Position numbers and translations under genes: made by a program. Of a stretch of DNA of 64,000 nt, positions 12,445 to 24,200 are shown piece by piece. The stretch covers positions 147,177,813-147,241,812 of the forward strand of contig CM076193.1 of assembly GCA_038277395.1 (NCBI GenBank), read 5' to 3'. A model generated the notes under the pieces. It saw only the letters and a program-made list of their open reading frames with translations, ran no database searches and was not told the origin of the DNA. Position 1 is the stretch's first letter, and each line of letters starts with the position of its first letter. Source of the DNA: Dryocosmus kuriphilus. Taxonomy: Eukaryota; Arthropoda; Insecta; Hymenoptera; Cynipidae.

Positions 12445-13631
12445 CTAGGTGGTTCCGAAAACTATCCCACCTGCGTTCGTATCTTCGCGCCAGAGCGCTC
12501 CAGCGGCCTCTGCGGGGTATGAGCGTAACCAGTAGTCCCTCACGAACTCCCTGAATGCTGTAGTTACCGGCCCGATGTCTTGAGTCGCGTGCAGCGTGTG
12601 GGGACAAAAGTATGGGCATAACATAGATTAAGGAGTGGTACAGGCGGTTTGAAAATGGCCGCACATCTGTTGACAGAGACCCTCGTTCTGGCCGACCTCT
12701 GCTGACAACAACATCGGAAAACATCGAGCGTGTGCGACTTGCGATTGAAGGTGATCGTAGATTGACTGTTCCTGAAGTAGAAAATGATCTCGGAATACCA
12801 AAAAGTACTGTTGGGGAAATTTTGAACAAGATTTTGGGAATGACTCGCGTGTGTGCGAAATTCATTCCGAAATTGCTCACGACCGAGCAGAAAGACCTTC
12901 GTTCTGAAATCGCTCAGGATAACTTGGAAATGGTCAGCGATGATGAAAATGTCCTTAAGAAGGTTATTACTGGTGATGAATCATGGATTTATGATTACGA
13001 TCCTGAAACTAAACAACAATCTTTACAGTGGAAGCGTCCAGACGAGCCACGGCCGAAACAAGCACGTCAAAGTCGGAGCCATGATAAGTTAATGCTGATT
13101 ATTTTTTTCGGTTGTGAGGGTGTTGTGCACTACGAATTTCCTGCAAGAGGTCAGACGATCAACAAAGAATATTACGTTGAAGTTCTGAAAAGATTGCGTG
13201 ATGCCGTGAGAAGAAAACGACTGCGTTTCTGGTCAAGCGGTGACTGGCTTCTTCACTAAGATAACGCGCCAGCGCATTCATCGAACCTTGTGCAGCAATT
13301 TTTGGCGAAATACAAGATTGTGCAGCTTCGCCAGCCTCCGTACAGTACCGACATAGCTGCGTGCGACTTTTGGTTGTTCCCAAAATTGAAAATGGCGTTC
13401 AAAGGAAAGCGGTTCGACGATATCGAGACGATTCAGAGTAATGCGACGCGCGAGCTGAAGGCCATTCCAAAATCTACGTTCGAGGACTGCTTTAAGATGT
13501 GGAAGCACCGCTGGGATCGTGTGGTTCAATCAAATGGGGACTACTTCAAAGGATGCCACGGCCCGGATGACGAAAAATAGCACCAACGCGGAGATATCAA
13601 CGCAGGTCAGATAGTTTTCGGACACACCTCG
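12445..13631 (+). mobile_element. mariner (irritans-type), 1,187 bp, inserted in PLE copy 2
   Basis: Imperfect 22-bp inverted repeats are CTAGGTGGTTCCGAAAACTATC at 12,445-12,466 and the complement of CGAGGTGTGTCCGAAAACTATC at 13,610-13,631. TA flanks both ends (12,443-12,444 and 13,632-13,633), the standard Tc1/mariner target duplication. The transposase runs on the + strand. The length is normal for an almost complete mariner. About ten extra bases (CATAGCTATA on the minus strand) lie between the element and the resumed PLE frame, so the target was already altered or was altered later. Confidence 0.92.
12627..13580 (+). pseudogene. mariner transposase, broken
   Basis: DD34D transposase that would bind its inverted repeats and cut and paste the element at TA. 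One frame stays open from 12,627: the helix-turn-helix linker (YRRFENGRTSVDRDPRSGRP), the WVPHL-like region (CAKFIPKLL), then the first catalytic Asp in ITGDESWIYDYDPETK. A TAA at 13,257-13,259 sits directly before DNAPAHSS, where the family has His. The frame continues with the third Asp (ACDFWLFPKLK) to TAG after residue K at 13,580. The first 50-60 residues upstream of 12,627 are missing or out of frame (TAG at 12,624). Sequence style (YDPETK, RPKQAR, GQTINKEYY) fits the irritans subfamily. Inactive as it stands. Confidence 0.92.
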
Positions 13632-14170
13632 TATATCCACATTCACAAGAAATAAAATAAATGACGTGCGTTCTCAAGTCAAATGGTGTGACATCTTTAT
13701 TATTTGCAAAAAATTTGAAAAAATCTTTTTGATATGTGAAGACAACTCTAATATTTATTTTTCGAAAATGTTTTTATAGAGTCTAGAAATTTCTTTAGCA
13801 AAAGGTAGAACTATAATGTTATTACGATTAAAAGGTTCTCTATTGTTTGATGGTGATGGTTGTATTCTTGATTTTTTCTACTCTCAGGTTAATGTATTTA
13901 TCAGTAAATTTCCTTAGATAATAGTTGAGTTTTAAAATATTAGTGACAATATTTAAGCTTTGTTTGAAAAATCTGGAGTCAGAGAGTGTTATAGCTCTGT
14001 CTACCAGGCTGTATATAGCGGATATTTTATCTTCGATAGAGATATTGGAATTAAAAGTTACATATCTATCTGAGTTTGCAGTTTTCCGGTACCAATTTGT
14101 TAGAAGTTTCATTAAAAATAACAAATGATTGCCACAGGTCTTGTGTTTTGTAGGTTATGCTATTTTATAC
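13632..14170 (-). pseudogene. PLE copy 2: post-RT region and first half of GIY-YIG
   Basis: The minus strand begins near 14,124 with LLTNWYRKTANSDRYVTFNS, the PLE segment just after the RT (TNWYRKPT...GRYLNFNS in relatives). It continues through YSLVDRAITLSDSRFFKQ. After a frame change it reads NNIIVLPFAKEISRLYKNIF, a stop, and then DVTPFDLRTHVIYFISCECGY up to the mariner. This is the linker and the GIY half of the nuclease. At least one stop and two frame changes are visible. Confidence 0.8.
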
Positions 14171-15054
14171 TATTGTTTAACTAATATAATAATGACTGTA
14201 ATATTTTATTGACGCACAAATGATTTTGTTGTATCTAATTTCATTAAAATTACAATTAATTTTCTTTTAAATAACAAATTACCTTGTAAAATAGTCAGGG
14301 ATGCTTCGTTGATTCCTCTTCCCTGCAAGTTATCGCGTAGGCCTGCCTCTGTTAAGAGTTTAAACTTCTCCATAATCTGGAGTAAAAAAACTATTAAGCT
14401 GATAGATACATATCTTCGTAAAAAAATAATGCTTTTTATCATAATTTTTATTACTTACCTCAAATCTTACAAGCTTTTCATAAAAACTGCTCTTTTTCAC
14501 AATCCCTGATGCTATACAGACGCTAACTGACCATGACGCGACAGGCTATGGTAGGGTACTATATTAGATGAGAATATGCAACTGCCATTTTGTGTCTTAG
14601 AAGCATACGCGGGAAATGCTTGTGATACACACTTGTGATATACACATTAAAGGTATACTAATTAAAAAAAAATATTTATATGAAAGATACATAATGTTTA
14701 TTTGCAAATAATATTAAAATTATTTCCTTTTGTTGGAATTATTTTTAATGCCTTATCCCTTCTTAAATTCGCCTCGACCCAAAATGGCTGCCTTGCATAT
14801 TCTTACCTAATTTAGTACCCTAGTTATGGCGGTTCTGCCAGCGACGTGACGTCATACAAAAGCGGGAGAATCAGTGACCTTTCTAACGGTTTACCGTTGA
14901 AAAATTGGATCACTGGCAAACCAATGGATTTTTCAATGATCAAACATTAAAAAAAAAATCACTTGGAATGATAACTGATTAGCCAGTGAATTTTCTTTGG
15001 TTTACCATTGAAAATATTCTTATTGATTCAATCATTTAGATTTTCAATGGTTTA
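14171..15054. other. Unidentified 0.9-kb stretch between RT and post-RT parts of PLE copy 2
   Basis: The PLE frame stops near 14,170 and resumes near 15,055. The material between has no recognised coding sequence and includes a GC-richer stretch (CTTAAATTCGCCTCGACCC near 14,763) and a segment rich in CCATTGAAAAT/ATTTTCAATGG direct and inverted motifs near 14,890-15,060. This looks like an inserted non-autonomous element or decayed PLE, but I could not define ends or a target duplication. Confidence 0.35.
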
Positions 15055-15560
15055 TTTTCGGAGAGTATTGTGATATGAATTAAAAGCTTGGAGTAGATCA
15101 TCAATTTTATTATCCGGAACACAAGTGAGTATGTCATCGATGTATCTAAAGAAAAAAATATAGTCAGAAGAAAGATTTTTAAGAACGCCTTGTTCTAGTT
15201 TTTCCACTACTAGATCGGAAATAGCCCCCGATAATAGAGATCCCATAGGTGTGCCGTAGATTTGTTTAAAACATTAATTTTGGAGCAAGTAATACGAGTT
15301 GTCAATACAAAATTCTACCATCTCTAGAAATTGTTTTACGGGTATTTCTGTCAAATCTCTAATTTCATGTCAGTTTATCTTAATATTTTTTAAGACAAGA
15401 TCTTTGTGAATGTTGGTGAAAAGTGATTTTACTTCTAGTGATACTAATTTGTAGCTTTTAGGAATGTTGATATGTTTTATTTTGTTTATTAGATGAAAAA
15501 AAGTTTCAGGATTCATAAAGACTTCTAATGGAATGTATGTTTGAACAAGTTCTCATTCGA
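15055..15560 (-). pseudogene. PLE copy 2 reverse transcriptase core
   Basis: Minus-strand pieces in PLE order: VSLEVKSLFTNIHKDLVLKN (motif A region, in rc about 15,400-15,460, with Glu where Asp is expected), QIYGTPMGSLLSGAISDLV (motif B, rc 15,190-15,270), and FFRYIDDILTCVP (motif C with IDD, rc 15,110-15,160). Stops occur between motif A and motif B. The Glu-for-Asp change alone would probably inactivate polymerisation. Upstream (N-terminal) sequence was not found. Confidence 0.8.
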
Positions 15561-16689
15561 AAATTAAAGCTGGGAGAGATCAAACATAGAACGTATCAAG
15601 CATTTGATCTCCTATATGTGATTCATGAATTTAATCTTGATATAATTAAAGGCATTTGATTAACTGCGAGTCGTATATAGGGATGTTGATGATTCTGCTC
15701 GGGTTTAGTTTTGCTGAAAACCGATCGTTTCGATCGATCCGGGGAGAGCAACTTATTACCTAAACACCGAGCGTTGGTCAGTTGCCAGGTTTATCTGTAT
15801 AATTGTTATTTTACTCAATTGCTTCAAGGGGTAGCCATGTATATACAAACATCTCGTTTATTTACATCTACTTGAAAATTTATTGCTCTCTGAACACCTG
15901 CAACTCGCTTCTCTAATTAAACTTTAATTGAGTATTGTTCAAATGCTGTCTACAAGTTTCTAAACAACATTTGATTACGAAAATACTTGCTTTAGCTCAT
16001 GGTTCCGTGCCTACCTAAGAGGCAATAAGATACTTGGAGGACATCTCAATTTTCGAAATAAAGAACTCTTTTATGACTTTGAAGTTTGAACGAAATGTTT
16101 TGAAACTTGAAACTTCTAGATCTTCTAAATTTTAGGGTTTATTGCCCTTTTCGAAATTCTACACCCAAAGCTCGACTGAATGAAGACTTTATTAGTTTTG
16201 TAAACAAAGAAAACTTTCAGGGTTCTGAACGAATCGTTTCGAAACTTTGGGTTTAGTGAAAACTTTTTTAGTACTAAATGTCCAAATCTTTGAAAAACGA
16301 AAAAAATTGATATTTACAAAATGGTGAGAATTTTAATTTTTGAAACAAAGAAAACTTTTTTATTTTTTAAAGAAAATCCTTCAAGCTTTGGGAGTACTTT
16401 GTTAAAATGAAAAACTTAGTTATTCTCAGAATGAAATATCTTGAGGATATGAAATAATTCATTTTGTGAAGTAATTTATTACAAAGTTAATGAAACTGTT
16501 ATGAGAGAGAAATTCAGTTCAAGTAGCGATTTCTTTCGCCCGTTTATTCCACATCATTATAACCTTCATTAGGAAACGCGTCATTAGCGTACAAATGAAT
16601 AGGAGTAATTTGTCTCCATATTTTCCCTTTCCGAATTAACTGCTTTTAAAGATAATTTTACAATTACCCGCTTTTAATTTCAGATGGTG
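15561..16689. other. Spacer with three diverged 141-bp-family copies
   Basis: No gene was recognised. Copies of the dispersed repeat are visible near 16,203 (AAACAAAGAAAACTTTCAGG) and 16,340 (GAAACAAAGAAAACTTTTTT), each ending near CTTTGGG, with a weaker one near 16,060. The remainder is AT-rich with nothing nameable. Confidence 0.5.
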
Positions 16690-19600
16690 TATTGCCTGTT
16701 TCTAAGTTATTTTGAATCAGTTGAATTATTTTGAAGTATTATGAATTCTTTTGACTTTTCTAATTCTTCGAATTCTTTTGAATTATTTGGAATGCTTTTA
16801 GACTATTTTGACTTATCTTAAAAAGCTCGAATTTTCTTGAATTTTTTTTAACTCTGTTGAATTACTTTGATTTTCTTTGAATTCATTTAAATTCATTGAA
16901 TTATTTTGAATTATCTGGAATTCTTTAGAATTATTCTGAAGTTTTTCAAATTATTAAAAAATTTTTAATTTATCTAGAATTATTTTGCATATTTTTGAAT
17001 TCATTAGGATTCTTCTGACTTATTCTGAACCACTCCAATTTTCATTAATTATTTTGAATTCTTCTAAATTCCTTCGATTTTCTTTGATTTTTTTTTAATT
17101 CTTCAGAATATTTACATTATATTGAATTCTTTGGAATTAATTCCAAAGAATTAAAAGAATTCTCTCAAAGAATTTAAAGATTTCTTTCAAAGAATTAAAT
17201 AACAACTTTAAAAATTTTAATTCATCTAACATTATTTTGAACATGTTTAATTATTCGGATTCCTTCGACCTAAATATTAGAATTTTCTTGAATTATTTTG
17301 AATTCTTCAGAATTTCTTTGATTTACTTTCAATTCTTTTGAACTTTTCAATGTATTTACATTATATTGAATTCTTTGGAATCATTTTAAATTCTTTTGAA
17401 TTATTTGGAATTACCTTGGACTCTTTCGACTTATTTTAGAAAGCTCGAATTTCGTTGAACTCTGCTGATTTACTTTGATTTTCTTTGAATTATTCAGAAT
17501 TCCTTTGATTTTCTTTCAATTCTTTTGAATTTTTCAATTTATTTACATTATATTGAATTCTTTGGAATTATTTTAAATTCTTTTGAATTATTTGGAATTC
17601 CTTTGGACTCTTTCGACTTATTTTAAAACGCTCGAATTTTGTTGAACTCTGCTGATTTACTTTGATTTTCTTTGAATTATTCAGAATTCCTTTGATTTTC
17701 TTTCAATTCTTTTGAATTTTTCAATTTATTTACATTATATTGAATTCTTTGGAATTATTTTAAATTCTTTTGAATTATTTGGAATTCCTTTGGACTCTTT
17801 CGACTTATTTTAAAACGCTCGAATTTTGTTGAACTCTGCTGATTTACTTTTATTTTCTTTCAATTCTTTTGAATTTTTCAATTTATTTACATTATATTGA
17901 ATTCTTTGGAATTATTTTAAATTCTTTTGAATTATTTGGAATTCCTTTGGACTCTTTCGACTTATTTTAAAACGCTCGAATTTTGTTGAACTCTGCTGAT
18001 TTACTTTGATTTTCTTTGAATTCTTTTAAACTGATTGAATTATTTTGAATTAGCTGAATGTCTTTAGAATTATTTTGAAGTATTTTGAAGTTTTTCAAAT
18101 TATTTAAAAATTTTAATTCGTCTGGAATTATTTTGCGTATTTTTGAATTCATTTGGATTCTTGTGACTTATTCTGAACCACTCTAGTTTTCTTTAATTAT
18201 TTTGAATTCTTCTAAATTCCTTCGATTTTCTTTAAATTCTTTTGAATTCTTCAGAATATTTACATTATATTGAATTCTTTGGAATTAATTCCAAAGAGTT
18301 AAAAGAATTCTCTTAAAGAATTTAAAGAATTCTTTCAAGGAATTAAATAACAAGTTTAAAAATTTTAATTCGTCTAGGATCATTCATTTGGATTCTTTTG
18401 ACTTAAATATCACAAAATATGAATTATTTTGAATTCTTCAGAATTCCTTTGATTTTCTTTTAATTATTTTGAATTTTTCAATGTATTAACATTATATTGA
18501 GTTCTTTGGAATTATTTAAAATTCTTTTGATTTATTTGGAATGCTTTTGGTCTCCTTCGACTTATTTTAAAACGCTCAAATTTTCTTGAATCTTTTTGAA
18601 CTCTGCTGATTCAATTTGATTTTCTTTGAATACTTTTGAATTCATTGAATTGTTTTGAATTATCTGGAATTCTTTAGAATTAATTTGAATTATTTTGAAG
18701 ATTTTCAAATTCATTTTGATCCTTCTGACTTATGCTGAACCACTCCAATTTCTTTCTTTAATTATTTTGAATTCTTCTAAATTCCTTAGATTTTCTATGA
18801 ATTCTTTTCAATTCTTCAGAGTATCTACTTTATATCGAATTCTTTAGAATTAATTCCAAACAATTAAATAATAGTCTTAAAAATTTTAATTCATCTAGGA
18901 TTATTATATTAGAATTTTCTTGAATTATTTTGAAATCTTCAGAATTCCTTTGATTTTATTTCACTTCTTTTGAATTTTTCAATGTATTAACATTATATTG
19001 AGTTCTTTGGAATTATTTAAAATTCTTTTAAATTATTTGGAATGCTTTTGGATTCTTTCGGCTTATTTTAAAACGCTCAAATTTTCTTGAATTTCTTTGT
19101 ACTCTGCTGATTTACTTTGATTTTCTTTGAATTATTTTAAATTAATTGACCTATTTTGAATTATCTGGAATTCTTTAGAATTATTTTGAATTATTTTGAA
19201 GTTTTTCAAATTATTAAAAAAATTTTAGTTCACCTGGAATTATTTTCCATATTTTTGAATTCAGTTGGATTCTTTTGACTTATTCTGAACCATTCTAATT
19301 TTCTTGATCTATTTTGAATTCTTCAAAATTCCTTCGATTTTCTTTGAATTCTTTTGAATTCTTCAGAATATTTACATTATATTGAATTCAATGGAATTAA
19401 TTCCAAAGAATTAAAAGAATTTTCTGAAAGAATTTAAAGAATTCTTTCAAATAATTAAATAATAGTTTAAAAAATTTTAATTAATCTAGGATTATTTTGA
19501 ACAATTTTAACTTATTTGAATTATTTTGACTTAAATATTAGGACTTTCTTGAATTATTTTGAATTCTCCAGAATTCCATTGATTTTCTTTTAATTATTTT

Positions 19601-20640
19601 GAATTTTTCAATATATTAACATTATATTGAGTTCTTTGGAATTACTAAAAATTTTTTTGAATTATTTGGAATGCTTTTGGACTCTTTCGACTTACTTTAA
19701 AACGCTCAAATTTTCTTGAATTTTTTTAACTCTGCTGATTTAATTTGATTTTATTTGAATCCTTTTGAATTCATTGAATTGTTTTGAATTATTTGGAATT
19801 ATTTAGAATTAATTTGAATTATTTTGGAGATTTTCAAATTCTTTAAAAAATCTTAATTCATCTGTAATTGTTTGAATATTTTTTAATTCATTTTGATCCT
19901 TCTGACTTATGCTGAACCACTCCAATTTTCTTTAATTATTTTGAATTCTTCTAAATTCCTGCGATTTTCTTTGGATTCTTTTGAATTATTCAGAATATTT
20001 ACATTATATTGAATTCTTTGGAACTAATTCTAAAGATTCAAAAGAATTTTCTGAAAGAATTTAAAGAATTCTTTCAAAGAATTAAATAATAATTTTTAAA
20101 ATTTGAATTCATCTAGGATTATTTTGAACATTTTTAATTCGTTTGGATTCTTGAATTATTTCGAATTCTTCTGAATTCCTTTGATTTTCTTTCAATTCAT
20201 TCGAATTCTTCAATGCATTTACATTATATTGAATTCTCTGTAATTGTTTAAAATTCTTTTGAATTGTTTGGAATGATTTTGAATCTTTTGGAACTAATTT
20301 TAATTTTTTAAAATTATCAACAACATTTTTAATTCATTCTAAATTATTTTGAACGTTCTTTAATTCTGTTGAATTCTTTTGACTTACTTCGAAACGCTTG
20401 AACTTTTTTTAGTTCTTTCGAATTCTTGAACTGTTTACATTATTTTGAATTATTTGGAATTCTTTGGAATTTTTACAAATTCTTTTGAAGTTTTTGGAAT
20501 GATTTGGATTTATTTTGAATTATTAAACATAATTTTGTATTATTTTAAATTTTTTCGAATTATTTTGAGTGTGCTTGAAATCCTTTGAAATATTTTAAAC
20601 ATTTGAATTTTTTTCAATTGTTTTGAACGTAATCATCTAT
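16690..20640. repeat. 4-kb degenerate GAATT/TTTGAATT repeat field
   Basis: Almost every 8-15 bases reads TTTGAATT, GAATTCTTT, GGAATTATTT or a close variant. Larger periodicity is superimposed. The phrase CTCTGCTGATTTACTTTGAT recurs with 187-base spacing near 17,461, 17,648 and 17,835 and again at about 17,992 (157 bases). More distant versions near 18,602, 19,103 and 19,731 suggest a diverged unit of about 500-630 bases. No coding frame survives. Confidence 0.85.
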
Positions 20641-21211
20641 AATCGCGGCTTTTCCTAATTTTCATATTTTCGCTTGGTTTCTTTGTCAAATATCTTCTTT
20701 TCTACCTAAAAATAAATATTTAAGAGGGGGAGGTGAAAAAAGATAATTATCTTTATTAATATCTTGACTACAATTTCGAATTAACTGAAAAACGTATATA
20801 TCAATTTTAGTATCCATAAGTCTTTTCAGTGGTCTGATTCTTTTTGAAATATGTTTTTCCAATTTAAAAATGAAAAATAAAGAAGCAAAATTAAAAAAAA
20901 TAAACTACTGCCATTAAAATTCAGGATAAATTTCCGAAAAGTGGTTTTACGTATTTTGAGGCGCTATTTATGAATATGATAGTGAAAATAGGTGCAAATT
21001 TTATTTTAGAGGTCAAAATCCCAAGAAACTTTCGTTTTTTGAAGTTCTTCACTTCTACTTTAAAAAACCTTGGCTGAGTGAAAAAATGTTTTAAACAAAA
21101 GTTGTAGTGCATCAAAAAATACATCTTTTTCTATATACAATTTCTTTAGAGTGTATATTTTTGAGTAAAAACAAAAATAAGTAAGCAATTTTGTAGTATA
21201 GCTATTCCTTT
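20641..21211. other. AT-rich spacer, nothing recognised
   Basis: A short 67-codon minus-strand open frame (20,921-21,124) has no recognisable domain. Nothing else was seen. Confidence 0.4.
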
Positions 21212-24200
21212 GTGATAGGTCACAGAAATAATAGAAGTCACACCTCTACCCTGTTTCAGTATTTTTCGGGGGCGGGAAGGCACCCCTGTGACTGGTCACA
21301 TAAATACTTGAAGTCACACACCTATCATTTTCCAGCGTTTTACGCGGGGTGGAAAGCATCCTTGTAACTGGTCACAGAAAAACTTAAAGTCACACACCTA
21401 CGCCTTTTCAGTATTTTTCGGGGTCGGGAAGGCATCCCTCTAACTGGTCACAGAAATACTTGAAGTCACACCCCTATCCTTTTCCAATATTTTTTGGAGG
21501 CGGAAAGGCACCCCTGTGAATTATAGTCACAGAAATACTTGAAGTTACACTCCTATCATTTTCCAGCGTTTTACGCGGGGTGGAAAGCATCCCTGTAACT
21601 GGTCACAGAAAAACTTAAAGTCACACACCTACGCCTTTTCAGTATTTTTCGGGGTCGGGAAGGCATCCCTCTAACTGGTCACAGAAATACTTGAAGTCAC
21701 ACCCCTATCCTTTTCCAATATTTTTTGGACGCGGAAAGGCACCCCTGTGAATTATAGTCACAGAAATACTTGAAGTTACACTCCTATCATTTTCCAGCGT
21801 TTTACGCGGGGTGGAAAGCATCCCTGTAACTGGTCACAGAAAAACTTAAAGTCACACACCTACGCCTTTTCAGTATTTTTCGGGGGGTCGGGAAGGCATC
21901 CCTCTAACTGGTCACAGAAATACTTGAAGTCACACCCCTATCCTTTTCCAATATTTTTTGGAGGCGGAAAGGCACCCCTGTGAATTATAGTCACAGAAAT
22001 ACTTGAAGTTACACTCCTATTATTTTCCAGCGTTTTACGCGGGGTGGAAAGCATCCCTGTAACTGGTCACAGAAAAACTTAAAGTCATACACCTACGCCT
22101 TTTCAGTATTTTTCGGGGGCGGGAAGGCATCCCTGTAACTGGTCACAGAAATACTTGAAGTCACACCCCTATCCTTTTCCAATATTTTTTGGAGGCGGAA
22201 AGGCACCCCTGTGAATTATAGTCACAGAAATACTTGAAGTTACACTCCTATTATTATCCAGCGTTTTACGCGGGGTGGAAAGCATCCCTGTAACTGGTCA
22301 CAGAAAAACTTAAAGTCATACACCTACGCCTTTTCAGTATTTTTCGGGGGCGGGAAGGCATCCCTGTAACTGGTCACAGAAATACTTGAAGTCACACCCC
22401 TATCCTTTTCCAGTATTTTTTGGAGGCGGAAAGGCACCCGTGTGAATTATAGTCACAGAAATACTTGAAGTTACGCTCCTATCATTTTCCAGCGTTTTAC
22501 GCGGGGTGGAAAGCATCCCTGTAACTGGTCACAGAAAAACTTAAAGTCACACACCTATGCCTTTTCAGTATTTTTCGGGGGCGGGAAGGCATCCCTGTAA
22601 CTGGTCACAGAAATACTTGAAGTCACACCCATATCCTTTTCCAATATTTTTTGGAGGCGGAAAGGCACCCCTGTGAATTATAGTCACAGAAATACTTGAA
22701 GTTACACTCCTATCATTTTCCAGCGTTTTACGCGGGGTGGAAAGCATCCCTGTAACTGGTCACAGAAAAACTTAAAGTCACACACCTATGCCTTTTCAGT
22801 ATTTTTCGGGGGCGAGAAGGCATCCCTGTAACTGGTCACAGAAATACTTGAAGTCACACCCCTATCCTTTTCCAGTATTTTTTGGAGGCGGAAAGGCACC
22901 CGTGTGAATTATAGTCACAGAAATACTTGAAGTTACGCTCCTATCATTTTCCAGCGTTTTACGCGGGGTGGAAAGCATCCCTGTAACTGGTCACAGAAAA
23001 ACTTAAAGTCACACACCTATGCCTTTTCAGTATTTTTCGGGGGCGGGAAGGCATCCCTGTAACTGGTCACAGAAATACTTGAAGTCACACCCATATCCTT
23101 TTCCAATATTTTTTGGAGGCGGAAAGGCACCCCTGTGAATTATAGTCACAGAAATACTTGAAGTTACACTCCTATCATTTTCCAGCGTTTTACGCGGGGT
23201 GGAAAACATCCCTGTAACTGGTGACAGAAATACTTAAAGTCACACACCTACGCCTTTTCAGTATTTTTCGGGGGCGGGAAGGCATCCCTATAACTGGTCA
23301 CAGATATACTTGAAGTCATACCCCTATCCTTTTCCAGTATTTTTTGGAGGCGGAAAGGCACCCCTGTGAATTATAGTCACAGAAATACTTGAAGTTACAC
23401 TCCTATCATTTTCCAGCGTTTTACGCGGGGTGGAAAACATCCCTGTAACTGGTGACAGAAATACTTAAAGTCACACACCTACGCCTTTTCAGTATTTTTC
23501 GGGGGCGGGAAGGCATCCCTATAACTGGTCACAGATATACTTGAAGTCATACCCCTATCCTTTTCCAGTATTTTTTGGAGGCGGAAAGGCACCCCTGTGA
23601 ATTATAGTCACAGAAATACTTGAAGTTACACTCCTATCATTTTCCAGCGTTTTACGCGGGGTGGAAAACATCCCTGTAACTGGTGACAGAAATACTTAAA
23701 GTCACACACCTACGCCTTTTCAGTATTTTTCGGGGGCGGGAAGGCATCCCTATAACTGGTCACAGATATACTTGAAGTCATACCCCTATCCTTTTCCAGT
23801 ATTTTTTGGAGGCGGAAAGGCACCCCTGTGAATTATAGTCACAGAAATACTTGAAGTTACACTCCTATCATTTTCCAGCGTTTTACGCGGGGTGGAAAAC
23901 ATCCCTGTAACTGGTGACAGAAATACTTAAAGTCACACACCTACGCCTTTTCAGTATTTTTCGGGGGCGGGAAGGCATCCCTGTAACTGGTCACAGAAAT
24001 ACTTGAAGTCACACCCCTATCCTTTTCCAGTATTTTTTGGAGGCGGAAAGGCACCCGTGTGAATTATAGTCACAGAAATACTTGAAGTTACGCTCCTATC
24101 ATTTTCCAGCGTTTTACGCGGGGTGGAAAGCATCCCTGTAACTGGTAACTGGTCACAGAAAAACTTAAAGTCACACACCTATGCCTTTTCAGTATTTTTC

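Larger units (their letters stand above)
12257..15560 (-). mobile_element. Penelope-like element (copy 2), broken and interrupted
   Basis: Read on the minus strand the pieces follow PLE order: RT core (15,560 to about 15,055), an unexplained stretch of about 0.9 kb (14,170-15,054), post-RT region (about 13,840-14,170), linker and first half of GIY-YIG (13,632-13,830), a mariner (12,445-13,631), then the second half of GIY-YIG (12,257-12,440). Several stops and frame changes exist besides the insertions, so this is an old dead copy. Confidence 0.8.

Noticed and set aside
12257..12880. 207-codon minus-strand open frame as one gene
   Set aside because: Only its C-terminal third is PLE GIY-YIG; the rest is antisense to the mariner transposase and crosses the mariner end.
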